Assembly (NCBI GenBank): GCA_021806005.1 | Contig: JAJZDM010000002.1 | Coordinates: 1-64,000, forward strand | Source of the DNA: Acidobacteriota bacterium | GTDB taxonomy: Bacteria; Acidobacteriota; Terriglobia; Terriglobales; Acidobacteriaceae | DNA length: 64,000 nt | Direction of reading: 5' to 3' | Shown: positions 20,307 to 28,891 of the stretch, one piece after another | How positions within the stretch are numbered: position 1 is the first letter of the stretch | Layout of the letters: the number at the start of each line of letters is the position of its first letter | Translations under genes and position numbers: made by a program | The notes under the pieces: generated by a model | The model's input: the letters and a program-made list of their open reading frames with translations, nothing else | What the model was told of the DNA's origin: nothing | Databases searched by the model: none

Positions 20307-21005
20307 TTAGGGGCTCACTGAGGGGTCTTGGGAGGGAGTCTCCGGCAGATCAAGAAGACCGTCGGGGAGGTGCATGGTGATGCGCTGCGCCTGGATGTCA
20401 ATCGCATCGATCCAAGCCTGGACAAACGGAATCAAGACAGGATCGGCGCCGGGAGTGGTTTCTACCGAGAGCAACGGGGCGGCGTCCTGCAGGCGAATCC
20501 GGCCGTCGGGGGTGGTGATGAACTCGATGCCGGTCACGGTGCCGACGCGGCGGGGAGGGTTGGGGCTGTTGGCTGCGGCGGAGGGGGTGGAGTTGAAGAC
20601 CGTACAACCCGTCAGGTCGCCTACGAAGAAGGTATCGGGGTCGAGTGCGGGGAGATCTTTGCTGGAGATGAGCAGCGTGGAGCCGGCGAGGACTTCAGCG
20701 GCTGAGATTGAGTCGCAACCGGAGAGCTTGAGGACGATGAGGCCGGCTTTCTTGCCGGAGGGAACCCAGTGATCCTCTATGTGTCGGGAAGTGGCGTTTG
20801 GCTGTGGAATGGCGGTCTTCTCATCGGCGAGCAGGACCTCGCGGTCCCTCTCAAAGAGTCCGGGAAGATCACTGAGCGGCTCTGCAAGCAGCTCACCCCG
20901 ACGACCCTGTGGGCGCAGCAGACGGGCGATGGGAAACCACGCTCCGGTCAAGAGGCTACTCAAGGCGCGGAACCTGGGGAGCGGTGCAGAGCAACAGAGC
21001 CTCAA
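20307..21005 (-). CDS. rimM: Ribosome maturation factor RimM
   Basis: WFPIARLLRPQGRRGELLAEPLSDLPGLFE..., DLTGCTVF, PGADPVLIPFVQAWIDAIDIQAQRITMHLPDGLLDL. Confidence 0.9.
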   Translation of the reverse strand: MRLCCSAPLPRFRALSSLLTGAWFPIARLLRPQGRRGELLAEPLSDLPGLFERDREVLLADEKTAIPQPNATSRHIEDHWVPSGKKAGLIVLKLSGCDSISAAEVLAGSTLLISSKDLPALDPDTFFVGDLTGCTVFNSTPSAAANSPNPPRRVGTVTGIEFITTPDGRIRLQDAAPLLSVETTPGADPVLIPFVQAWIDAIDIQAQRITMHLPDGLLDLPETPSQDPSVSP

Positions 21006-21199
21006 CAGAGCCCCGCGTCAGGGGTATAACCTGCAAGCTCAGATCGGCTATGCAGCCTGGGGGCAAACAATAAAAGGCCAACCGCCGCTCAGGGGAGCGT
21101 GTCGCAGACCGTTCCGTCGCCTCCACGGAAGGTAGACCAGCGATACATCCGCTGCCCGGAGGCAGACAGGGCTCAGGCTCCGGCCCGCGGGTCGCGGAT

Positions 21200-21532
21200 T
21201 CAGTCATGGTCCGTGCGGCTCGATGGGCTTCCGTAGCTCTGGTGTTCATGGCCGACCTCGACGATATCCAGAGAGAAACGGTGCTGGAGTTTCATGCTGG
21301 CGGCACCGAGGATGGTTCGCAGAGAGCGCGCGGTGCGTCCCTGCTTGCCGATGACCTTGCCGATATCGTTGCTGGCGACATGCAGACGGAGAACGATAGC
21401 GTTCTGCTCGCTGAGAACCTCCACTCGAACGGCGTCAGAATCGTCAACCAGAGCACGGGTGATCTCAGTCATCAGAGTTTGCATCTCCGAGACAGCTAAA
21501 TTGTTGTCTTGAAGTGGGTTTGAAGAAGACAC
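21200..21532 (-). CDS. khpA: KH-domain RNA-binding protein KhpA
   Basis: ASNDIGKVIGKQGRTARSLRTILGAAS KH motif; located between rpsP and rimM. Confidence 0.88.
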   Translation of the reverse strand: MSSSNPLQDNNLAVSEMQTLMTEITRALVDDSDAVRVEVLSEQNAIVLRLHVASNDIGKVIGKQGRTARSLRTILGAASMKLQHRFSLDIVEVGHEHQSYGSPSSRTDHD

Positions 21533-21797
21533 TCATTCACCTCTAGAGAGTAATACGCCAGCACCACAGCACCAGCCGCTTCTCTAGGGTGGAAGGGGTC
21601 CCGTCGATTACCGCTTTGAGGTGTAGCGCAGAACAAAATAGTGCAGACCACAACCCAGCATTCCAGTTACCGAGTTCTACGTATGGAGCATCAAAACGGC
21701 GGTGTTAGCTTGAGTGAGTCTACTGTAAGTGAAGCAATCTTAGCGATAATCTTTGGATCCATGAAAGCGGCACAGAAGTTACTCTTCGGATGGTTAC

Positions 21798-22067
21798 CTA
21801 TGCCGCAGGAGTTGCCTCAGCCTCTGATTGGCTGGAAACCACGGGCTGCCTGGACAGGATTTTGCTGACGGTCTCAGAGAGTTGGGCGCCCTTGGCTGTC
21901 CAATAATCGATACGGTCACGCTTGAGGCTCACGCTGGCCGGATTGGTGCGAGGGTTGTAGGTCCCGACGACTTCGACCGAACGGCCGTTACGGGCACGGT
22001 CCTTCTCGATGACAACGACGCGATAGTGGGGCTGCTTGCGGGCGCCAACGCGCGCCAGACGAATCAT
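21798..22067 (-). CDS. rpsP: 30S ribosomal protein S16
   Basis: MIRLARVGARKQPHYRVVVIEKDRARNGRSVEVVGTYNPRTNP; ORF track start at 22241 is too long. Confidence 0.96.
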   Translation of the reverse strand: MIRLARVGARKQPHYRVVVIEKDRARNGRSVEVVGTYNPRTNPASVSLKRDRIDYWTAKGAQLSETVSKILSRQPVVSSQSEAEATPAA

Positions 22068-22485
22068 CAACACAGGGTAGATCCTCTCAAAAAAGGCAGT
22101 GGTGTGTGTTTCGGGGTAGTGGTCCGGCGAGTTGAGGTGGTAGCCCTGTCTGGAATCATTGACTTGGACGAATCTACGATTCATCCAATCGGTCCAGGTA
22201 GGCACGACCGAAGCAACCGACCGACGCAAAAGTCCGAACACCTAAGTATCGCGGATTTCAGCAGGTTTCGCAATGGGGAAAAGTGACGATGTGGTAACGA
22301 AGGTCGTCTCAAAGCCCCCACGTGTGAAGCGGTTACGGGGAGATTACCGGTATAGGAAAAAGGTGATCCAGAGAAGCAATGCGTGAATTAGAATCCTTTA
22401 GTAACACAACTTCCATGCCTTTTGGCTGGAGGGGCGAGACTGGGAAATTGGTGAAAAGACGCGCCGAGGCATCGAACGAGGTGCG

Positions 22486-22917
22486 GTGATGCAACGGCAA
22501 GCTGAGGCGAGCTACGGATTGGGTGGCATCCTGGCCAAAACGCTGTATTCAACAAACTCCCAGGCAGTGCCTGGAGAGGAAGGAGATCGGTTGACAACTC
22601 TCTACAGGTCCTACGAGAGTGTCCCGGTGCGTGCAGCGGTGCGCTTCCCGCTGCATCTGGAGATCGTTCTGCGGACGGCTGAGAAGGAGTATCCGGGGGT
22701 TACGGAGGACGTATCTGCGAACGGTCTGCTGTTCGCTTCCAGGGAACTTCCCCCCGTGGGTGCAGTGGTTCGGTTTGAACTGACCATGCCTGCAGCAATT
22801 ATGGGCGGTTTTTCTGATGTTCTGCTTCATTGCGTAGGGCGGATTGTTCGACACCAACGGATGGACGACAGGTTTATGGCCGCAGCGGTCATTGATGAAT
22901 ACTCGTTTAGAGGCTGA
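22486..22917 (+). CDS. PilZ domain protein
   Basis: RAAVRFPL (RxxxR) and DVSANGLLF (DxSxxG) match the c-di-GMP-binding PilZ motifs. Confidence 0.78.
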   Translation: MMQRQAEASYGLGGILAKTLYSTNSQAVPGEEGDRLTTLYRSYESVPVRAAVRFPLHLEIVLRTAEKEYPGVTEDVSANGLLFASRELPPVGAVVRFELTMPAAIMGGFSDVLLHCVGRIVRHQRMDDRFMAAAVIDEYSFRG

Positions 22918-22923
22918 GCAGTT

Positions 22924-23748
22924 ATGAGTAAAGATTTGGACAATGACGATGCAATGAGGAGATACGACGCCCTGGAGGGAGGCAGATCCGATCTGGATCC
23001 CGGCGGGCAGGACTCTGAAGCGGACTCCGAGGAGAACGCTGGCGGTATCCGGGTGATCCTGGCTGATTCTCAGGCGATCTATCGTGTGGGGATGCGGAAG
23101 GTATTTGCTCTGGAGGACGACATCCGGGTGGTGGCGCAGGCGGAGACGCTGGAGAACCTGTACGGGGCATTGCAGCGTTTTCCTACGGATGTGGTGTTGC
23201 TGGAAGGGCACCTGATTGCTGGTACGGTGGATGCCATTCCTGAGTTGTTGCGACGCGCTCCGGACGCCAAGCTGATTGTGCAGATCTCCTCCAGCGACGA
23301 GGGGAACACGGTGGAGTTGTTCCGGCGTGGGGTACGCGGGGTGGTGCCGCGGTCCATCTCCCCGGATATGCTGGTGAAGTGCGTGCGCAAGATCGCCGCC
23401 GGCGAGACGTGGATTGACAATCAGTCAATCAGCTGGGTGATTGATGCCTATCGTGAGCAGGCGTCGATGTTGACCAACCCCAGGGCGCAGCCGCGCCTCT
23501 CAGAGAAAGAACTCGCCATTATTACCTGCATCACCCGCGGCATGCGTAACAAGGAGATTGCCTTTCAGATTGGAACCACCGAGCAGGTAGTGAAGAACTA
23601 TCTGCGCAAGATCTACGACAAACTCGGCGTGGCGGACCGATTGGAGTTGGCGCTCTACTGTCTGCACCACAAGATTCTGCAGTCGACGTCGGGGACGGCA
23701 GAGGCCCCGTTTGTCGATCCGGGAATTCCATTACGGGCCAAGATGTAG
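22924..23748 (+). CDS. LuxR/NarL-type response regulator with degenerate receiver domain
   Basis: Receiver-like N-terminus; C-terminal LSEKELAIITCITRGMRNKEIAFQIGTTEQVVKNYLRKIYDKLGVADRLELALY is a LuxR HTH. Confidence 0.88.
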   Translation: MSKDLDNDDAMRRYDALEGGRSDLDPGGQDSEADSEENAGGIRVILADSQAIYRVGMRKVFALEDDIRVVAQAETLENLYGALQRFPTDVVLLEGHLIAGTVDAIPELLRRAPDAKLIVQISSSDEGNTVELFRRGVRGVVPRSISPDMLVKCVRKIAAGETWIDNQSISWVIDAYREQASMLTNPRAQPRLSEKELAIITCITRGMRNKEIAFQIGTTEQVVKNYLRKIYDKLGVADRLELALYCLHHKILQSTSGTAEAPFVDPGIPLRAKM

Positions 23749-23754
23749 GGGCAA

Positions 23755-23779
23755 GGCCCGGAGGGGATGCGGCCGGGCC
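23755..23779 (+). terminator. GC-rich hairpin after response regulator gene
   Basis: GGCCCGG-aggggatgcgg-CCGGGCC directly after stop at 23748; no T tract. Confidence 0.45.
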
Positions 23780-24065
23780 ATGGACGTTCACGGTTCTATG
23801 AAAGGGGATGTACCCCAAGCACTCTTATGCGCAGCAAAGCGGTGCAGGGGAGAAGCCCCGCGAGCCTGCCAATGCCTGCCCGAGGGCCTTTCATGTTGCC
23901 ATGAAGCTGCAAGACACCTGTATCCTCCGGTCTTCTATCTTCCAGTCCTGAATACTTCATTCTGGATCCTTCCTGGATGCAATGAAGGTGTGCCGTTGAG
24001 ATATCCGAAGCCGGGACCGGGATCGGGAACGTATGCTGGTTCAGGTCTTTGAGGATGGATGGACG

Positions 24066-25370
24066 ATGAACCTGCTGCAGCCGTTTCGCATGTTGAACCT
24101 GCGCCAGAGGCGCGTCTTTCTGGCCTGCTTCCTTGGCTGGACGCTGGATGCGTTTGACTACTTTCTGTTGACCTACTGTCTGGATTCGGTAGGTGCTACG
24201 TTTCACCTTTCGCTGAAGGTTGTGGCGGAGGCGCTCTTCTGGACGCTGGCCATGCGTCCGGTGGGGGCGGTGCTGTATGGCTCTATGGCGGAGCGGTTTG
24301 GCAGGCGTCCCACTTTGATGGTCAATATCGCCTGCTTCAGCGTCTTTGAGCTGGCCTCAGCGTTCGCGCCCGTCTGGCCGGTCTTTTTACTGTTCCGAGC
24401 GTTATACGGCGTGGCCATGGGAGGAGAGTGGGGCGTGGGCGCGGCCCTGGCGATGGAGACCCTGCCCATGGAGGCGCGGGGATTCTTCTCCGGGCTTCTG
24501 CAGGAGGGATATGTTACCGGCAACCTGATCGCCGCGGCTGTGGCGGGTTTGTTTGGTCTCTTTGTAGCGCACGTGCATCCGCAGGGGTTTGCGGGAAGCT
24601 GGCGAATGCTGTTTGTGATCGGTTCGCTGCCGGCGCTGCTGGTCTTCTCCCTGCTCTCTCGGGTGGAGGAGTCGCCGGCCTGGGAGTCGGGAAGGCAGAG
24701 ACGATTGCAGCGCAGAGCTCAGCCGCGCGAGTCTCTTCTGGCCCGGGCGAGGAGGGGAACGAGTCTGGGAGTGCGGTTTGGTGGATCATTTCTCTTCCTG
24801 ACCTTGCTCATGTTCGCGTTCAACTCCCTCAGCCATGGGACCCAGGATCTGTATGCGGCGTTTCTCCTTCATGATCAGCGGATGAGCCTGCCGCTGGTGT
24901 CTGCGGTGGCGATGGTAGGCACTCTGGGAGCCTTAGTGGGTGGTCTGGTGTGCGGCACGCTCTCCGAGCGGTTGGGTCGACGGAGGACGATTGTGGTGGC
25001 CGCCCTGCTGTCGATCCCGATGATTCCGCTGTGGGCATGGAGCCATACGGCGGTGGTGCTGGCGGTGGGCGGGTTTCTGATGCAGTTCATGGTGCAGGGG
25101 GCGTGGGGCGTGATTCCGGTGCACCTGACGGAGTTGGCTCCGCCAGCGGTCCGAGCGGTGTTTCCCGGAGTCGCCTACCAGTTGGGGAACTTGCTGGCCT
25201 CACGCAATGGGGTGTTTCAAGCTGCGCTTGCAGCGCGTCTTTACCAGGGAAGACTGGCGCCGGTGATGGCATGGACGGTGCTGGTGGTAGGCTTGCTGGT
25301 GGCCGTTGTGACCTGGTTGGGTCCGGAGGCCAAGGGCGCGGACTTGTCGACTGTTGAGCTCGCTGCGTAG
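24066..25370 (+). CDS. MFS transporter (SHS-like carboxylate/sialate transporter group)
   Basis: FLGWTLDAFDYFLLTYCLDSVGATFHLS, GSMAERFGRRPTLM, 12 TM. Confidence 0.85.
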   Translation: MNLLQPFRMLNLRQRRVFLACFLGWTLDAFDYFLLTYCLDSVGATFHLSLKVVAEALFWTLAMRPVGAVLYGSMAERFGRRPTLMVNIACFSVFELASAFAPVWPVFLLFRALYGVAMGGEWGVGAALAMETLPMEARGFFSGLLQEGYVTGNLIAAAVAGLFGLFVAHVHPQGFAGSWRMLFVIGSLPALLVFSLLSRVEESPAWESGRQRRLQRRAQPRESLLARARRGTSLGVRFGGSFLFLTLLMFAFNSLSHGTQDLYAAFLLHDQRMSLPLVSAVAMVGTLGALVGGLVCGTLSERLGRRRTIVVAALLSIPMIPLWAWSHTAVVLAVGGFLMQFMVQGAWGVIPVHLTELAPPAVRAVFPGVAYQLGNLLASRNGVFQAALAARLYQGRLAPVMAWTVLVVGLLVAVVTWLGPEAKGADLSTVELAA

Positions 25371-25442
25371 TCTTGGAGCACTCCTGCCGGGTGGCTGGAG
25401 GGTGATGAGAGAACGGCTGAAAGATGTTGGCAGGAGGGATCC

Positions 25443-26252
25443 ATGACGGCATCGATGGGTGGCTCCGCGAAGACCATGAGCGATGGGGGCGAGACGGCTA
25501 AGCCGGCGCAGAAGAAGCTGGTGGCGGCGCAGCCGTACCTGATCGAGCAGGATTGGGCAGCCTACACACCCGAGCAGCATGCTATCTGGAGAGAACTGGT
25601 GACGCGCCGCATGCCGCAGTTGTACCAGCATGCATCCAGAGCGTACCTGGAAGGCTTTGAGCAGATCGGGTTACAGGCGGACCGGTTGCCGGAACTGACG
25701 AAGGTCAGTGCGCGACTGGAGCCACGGACGGGCTGGAACTCCACGCCGGTGAGTGGGTTTCTGCCATCGGATGCTTTCTTTGAGATGCTGGCGGCGCGCA
25801 AGTTTCCTACCACTACCTGGATTCGCAGCCGCGACGCCATGGAGTACACCCCGGAGCCGGACATCTTCCATGACGTGTTTGGACACGTGCCGATGCATGC
25901 GCATCCGGTGTTTGCCGACTTTCTCCAGGAGTATGGCCGAGTGTGCGCGAGCCTGAAGAGCGCCGATGCCCTGGAACGGCTGGGAAGGCTGTTCTGGTTC
26001 ACGGTGGAGTTCGGGGTGATCCATGAAGAGGGGAAGATCAAGGTCTACGGCAGCGGCTTGATCTCCTCGCACGGTGAGTGCACGCATGTGGTTGAGCGCG
26101 GGGCAGGATTGGAGATCCTCGAGTTCGATCTGGCGAAGGTGATGGAGACGGTGGTGGACGTAAGCCGGATGCAGCCGGTTTTGTATGCCATTGAGAGCTT
26201 CGAGCAGATCTATGAGGCTGCCCGAGAGGCAGAGTCCTGGCTGGGAGTTTAG
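25443..26252 (+). CDS. phhA: Phenylalanine 4-monooxygenase
   Basis: RTGWNSTPVSGFLPSDAFFEMLAARKFPTTTWIRSRDAMEYTPEPDIFHDVFGHVPMH...LFWFTVEFGVI aromatic amino acid hydroxylase iron site. Confidence 0.93.
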   Translation: MTASMGGSAKTMSDGGETAKPAQKKLVAAQPYLIEQDWAAYTPEQHAIWRELVTRRMPQLYQHASRAYLEGFEQIGLQADRLPELTKVSARLEPRTGWNSTPVSGFLPSDAFFEMLAARKFPTTTWIRSRDAMEYTPEPDIFHDVFGHVPMHAHPVFADFLQEYGRVCASLKSADALERLGRLFWFTVEFGVIHEEGKIKVYGSGLISSHGECTHVVERGAGLEILEFDLAKVMETVVDVSRMQPVLYAIESFEQIYEAAREAESWLGV

Positions 26253-26284
26253 CCTGGCGAACAAATTTCCCTCGCTCAGAGGGG

Positions 26285-26313
26285 TTGCTATCCACTCATA
26301 TCATCGATATGAT
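26285..26313 (+). promoter_or_regulatory. Predicted sigma-70-type promoter TTGCTA-N17-TATGAT
   Basis: -35 like TTGCTA 26285-26290, 17-nt spacer, -10 like TATGAT 26308-26313; expected start near 26320, i.e. at the leader-peptide ATG. Confidence 0.6.
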
Positions 26314-26319
26314 CTTCTT

Positions 26320-26391
26320 ATGAACTCGATGCACGCCACGGCTTGTTGTCTCTGTCCTGACCCTGGGGTCTGGGACACTGTCCGTGATTGA
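26320..26391 (+). CDS. Putative Cys-rich leader peptide MNSMHATACCLCPDPGVWDTVRD
   Basis: Short ORF with Cys codons at 26344-26349 and 26353-26355, between a predicted promoter and an intrinsic terminator ahead of the sulfite/nitrite reductase gene. Confidence 0.6.
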   Translation: MNSMHATACCLCPDPGVWDTVRD

Positions 26392-26429
26392 GTGCTGCTG
26401 AGGCTCAAATTTCCCAAATTACCCCAGGT

Positions 26430-26461
26430 GCCCACGAAGCTAATCGTGGGCTTTTGTTTTT
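26430..26461 (+). terminator. Intrinsic terminator in the leader of the sulfite/nitrite reductase operon
   Basis: GCCCACGA-agctaa-TCGTGGGC followed by TTTTGTTTTT. Confidence 0.85.
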
Positions 26462-26498
26462 GGCGAATACGTGGGGCGTAAATAGATTGGAGGCGGCA

Positions 26499-28226
26499 TT
26501 GAGTGAGACGGTGAAGGCTGGTGCAGGTACAGCGCCGGTCAAGGAGACCAAGGCGCAGCGATCCGAGCGGTTGAAGCTGGAGAAGAATCCCTGGGAGGCA
26601 TGGGACGAGGTGCGCCGGTTTGCGCGCGAGGGGCGTGGCAGTGTGCTGCCGGAGTGGGCTGAGTTCTATCTCAAGTGGTGGGGTGTCTACACCCAGGGCG
26701 ATGGTGCGGGTGTTACCGGAGGCTCTGGAGGGCAAGGCAAGGCCACTGAGTACTTCATGATGCGCGTCGGGCTGCCGAATGGACTGCTGACCGCCCATCA
26801 ACTGCACACCCTTGCAGAGATCACGGAAAAGTATGCTCGCGGCGTCGCCGATATTACCACGCGACAAAACATCCAGTTCCACTGGCTGACGATCGAGTCC
26901 CTGCCGGAGGTGGTGGAGGCGCTCAACGCCATCGGCCTGAGTCCCAAGGGGTCGTGCGGCGACGTCGCCCGGAACGTGACTGGGTGCCCGCTGGCGGGGC
27001 TCGACCGGCATGAGCTGCTGGATGCCTCGCCGCTGGCCGTGGCGGTATCGCGGATGCTGACGGCCAATCCGGAGTTCTACAACCTGCCTCGCAAGTTCAA
27101 GGTGTCCGTTACCGGATGCCCGATCTGGTGCAGTTATCCGGAGATCAACGATGTCGCGCTGACCGGGCTCAAGCGCGTCAAGAATGGCAGAGAAGAGGTA
27201 GGGTACAGCGTGCGCGTGGGCGGAGGACTCTCTGCCGAGCCGCACCTGGCCGTGCGCCTGAACGCATTTGTGCCGCAGGATAAGGCGTTGCTGGTGGTGC
27301 GGGCGATCTGCGAGATCTTCCGCGAGCAGGAGGTGCTGCGCCAGAGCCGCACGCATGCCCGCCTGAAGTATCTCTTCCTGAAGCATGGCTGGACGGCGGA
27401 GCAGATGCTGGCGGCGATTGAAGAGAAGCTCGGATTTCGCTTGGAGCCGTGCGCGGAAGGACCGGTTGCCGAGGATGTTTACCGGGACCATGTGGGCGTG
27501 ACTCCCCAGCGACAGCATGGGTTGAGTTCGATCGGTGTCACGGTGCTCAACGGACGGCTGACTCCCGTGCAGCTCCACGGATTGGCGTCTCTGAGTGAGG
27601 CCTACGGCGATGGTTCGCTGCGCGCCACCATCGGGCAAAACATCGTACTGGTGAATCTTGCCAGTGCGAAGACCTCTGAGGTGGTGAAGAAGATTGTGGA
27701 GATGGGGCTGGAGGTGCAACCCAACGTCTTCTATCGCGGCGCCGTGGCCTGCACCGGGACTGAGTTCTGCAAGCTGGCGATCGCGGAGACCAAAGGATAC
27801 AACCGGTGGCTGGTGGGGGAGCTGGAAGAGCGGCTGCCGGAGTTTGATCAGCAGATACGGCTGCATGTGACCGGCTGCACCAACAGTTGCGGTCAGAGCT
27901 GGCTGGCCGATATCGGGTTGGAAGGCAAGAAGCTGAAGAAAGATGGACAGATGGTCGACGCGTTTTACTTCTGTGTCGGCGGAGCCGTCGGGGAGCATGC
28001 GGGCATCGCGCGGCAGATCGGGTTCCGCGCCGCTGCCCAGGATTGTCCGGATGCCATTGAGCGGCTGTTGCGCGGGTACCTGAAGCAGCGCTCGGATGGA
28101 GAAAATCTGCGTGCCTTTTTCCGTCGCAAGAGCAATGAGGAGTTGCGGACGTTGCTGGCGGGCGAGGCTGTGGAGGCTGTGGAGCGAGACCTGGCGCCGG
28201 GACCTGTTCCCGCCAGTGTGGGTTGA
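26499..28226 (+). CDS. Ferredoxin-dependent nitrite/sulfite reductase (siroheme, Fe4S4)
   Basis: TRQNIQFHWLTIESLPEVVEAL, VTGCP..., CTGTEFCKLAIAETKGY, HVTGCTNSCGQ. Predicted TTG start after GGAGG; upstream in-frame ATG at 26388 would require translation through the terminator. Confidence 0.9.
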   Translation: MSETVKAGAGTAPVKETKAQRSERLKLEKNPWEAWDEVRRFAREGRGSVLPEWAEFYLKWWGVYTQGDGAGVTGGSGGQGKATEYFMMRVGLPNGLLTAHQLHTLAEITEKYARGVADITTRQNIQFHWLTIESLPEVVEALNAIGLSPKGSCGDVARNVTGCPLAGLDRHELLDASPLAVAVSRMLTANPEFYNLPRKFKVSVTGCPIWCSYPEINDVALTGLKRVKNGREEVGYSVRVGGGLSAEPHLAVRLNAFVPQDKALLVVRAICEIFREQEVLRQSRTHARLKYLFLKHGWTAEQMLAAIEEKLGFRLEPCAEGPVAEDVYRDHVGVTPQRQHGLSSIGVTVLNGRLTPVQLHGLASLSEAYGDGSLRATIGQNIVLVNLASAKTSEVVKKIVEMGLEVQPNVFYRGAVACTGTEFCKLAIAETKGYNRWLVGELEERLPEFDQQIRLHVTGCTNSCGQSWLADIGLEGKKLKKDGQMVDAFYFCVGGAVGEHAGIARQIGFRAAAQDCPDAIERLLRGYLKQRSDGENLRAFFRRKSNEELRTLLAGEAVEAVERDLAPGPVPASVG

Positions 28227-28234
28227 GAGAGAGT

Positions 28235-28891
28235 ATGAGCCTGTTCCCAATCTTTCTGAAGCTGGCGGCGCGCCCCTGCGTCGTTGTGGGGGCCGGACTG
28301 GTGGCGGCCGCCAAGATCGAAGGTCTGCTGGCGGCCGAGGCCAGCATCACCGTGATTGCGCCGGAGGCCTGCGCACGCGTGCAGGAGTGGGCCGAGGCCG
28401 GGGACCTGCGTTGGGAGCCAAGAGCGTATCGGGAGGGGGATCTGGCCGGCACGTTTCTGGTGGTAGCCGGAACCTCGGTCCCTGCGGTGAATCGTGCGGT
28501 GTTTGCCGAAGCGGCAGCGGGAGGGGTGCTTTGCAACTCGGTGGATGACCCGCCGTTCTGCGACTTCTACTTTCCCAGCGTGGTAAGGCGCGGCGAGTTG
28601 CAGATTGCGATCTCCACTGGCGGGGCGAGCCCGGCGCTGGCGCAGCGGTTGCGCCGCGAGATTCAGCAGGCGCTGCCGCCGGATACCGGAGACTGGCTGG
28701 CTGAGCTCGGATCGCTGCGGCGGGAGGTGACCGCCGTAGAACCGGTGGGCGAAGAGCGCAGGCTCTTGCTGCATGACCTGGCGCAGCGCGAGGTATGCGG
28801 GTATGAGCAGTGCCCCTCGCGGATACGGGCTCGGCGCCACGCCGCGGAGCACGGACGGGTGAGGCCCGTGCCGGAAAAGGAGAACACATGA
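28235..28891 (+). CDS. Precorrin-2 dehydrogenase/sirohydrochlorin ferrochelatase (CysG N-terminal type)
   Basis: MSLFPIFLKLAARPCVVVGAGLVAAAKIEGLL...CNSVDDPPFCDFYFPSVVRRGELQIAISTGGASPALAQRLR. Confidence 0.92.
   Translation: MSLFPIFLKLAARPCVVVGAGLVAAAKIEGLLAAEASITVIAPEACARVQEWAEAGDLRWEPRAYREGDLAGTFLVVAGTSVPAVNRAVFAEAAAGGVLCNSVDDPPFCDFYFPSVVRRGELQIAISTGGASPALAQRLRREIQQALPPDTGDWLAELGSLRREVTAVEPVGEERRLLLHDLAQREVCGYEQCPSRIRARRHAAEHGRVRPVPEKENT

Noticed and set aside
23800-23895. Possible known riboswitch (GGGGATG...CCCC; GAGCCTGCC resembling fluoride or cobalamin elements)
   Set aside because: Only short fragments match and the required conserved core elements are missing; kept only as an unclassified structured candidate.
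26301-28250. 649-aa minus-strand ORF
   Set aside because: Antisense shadow of the sulfite/nitrite reductase gene; composition rich in Arg/His/Gln with no motif.
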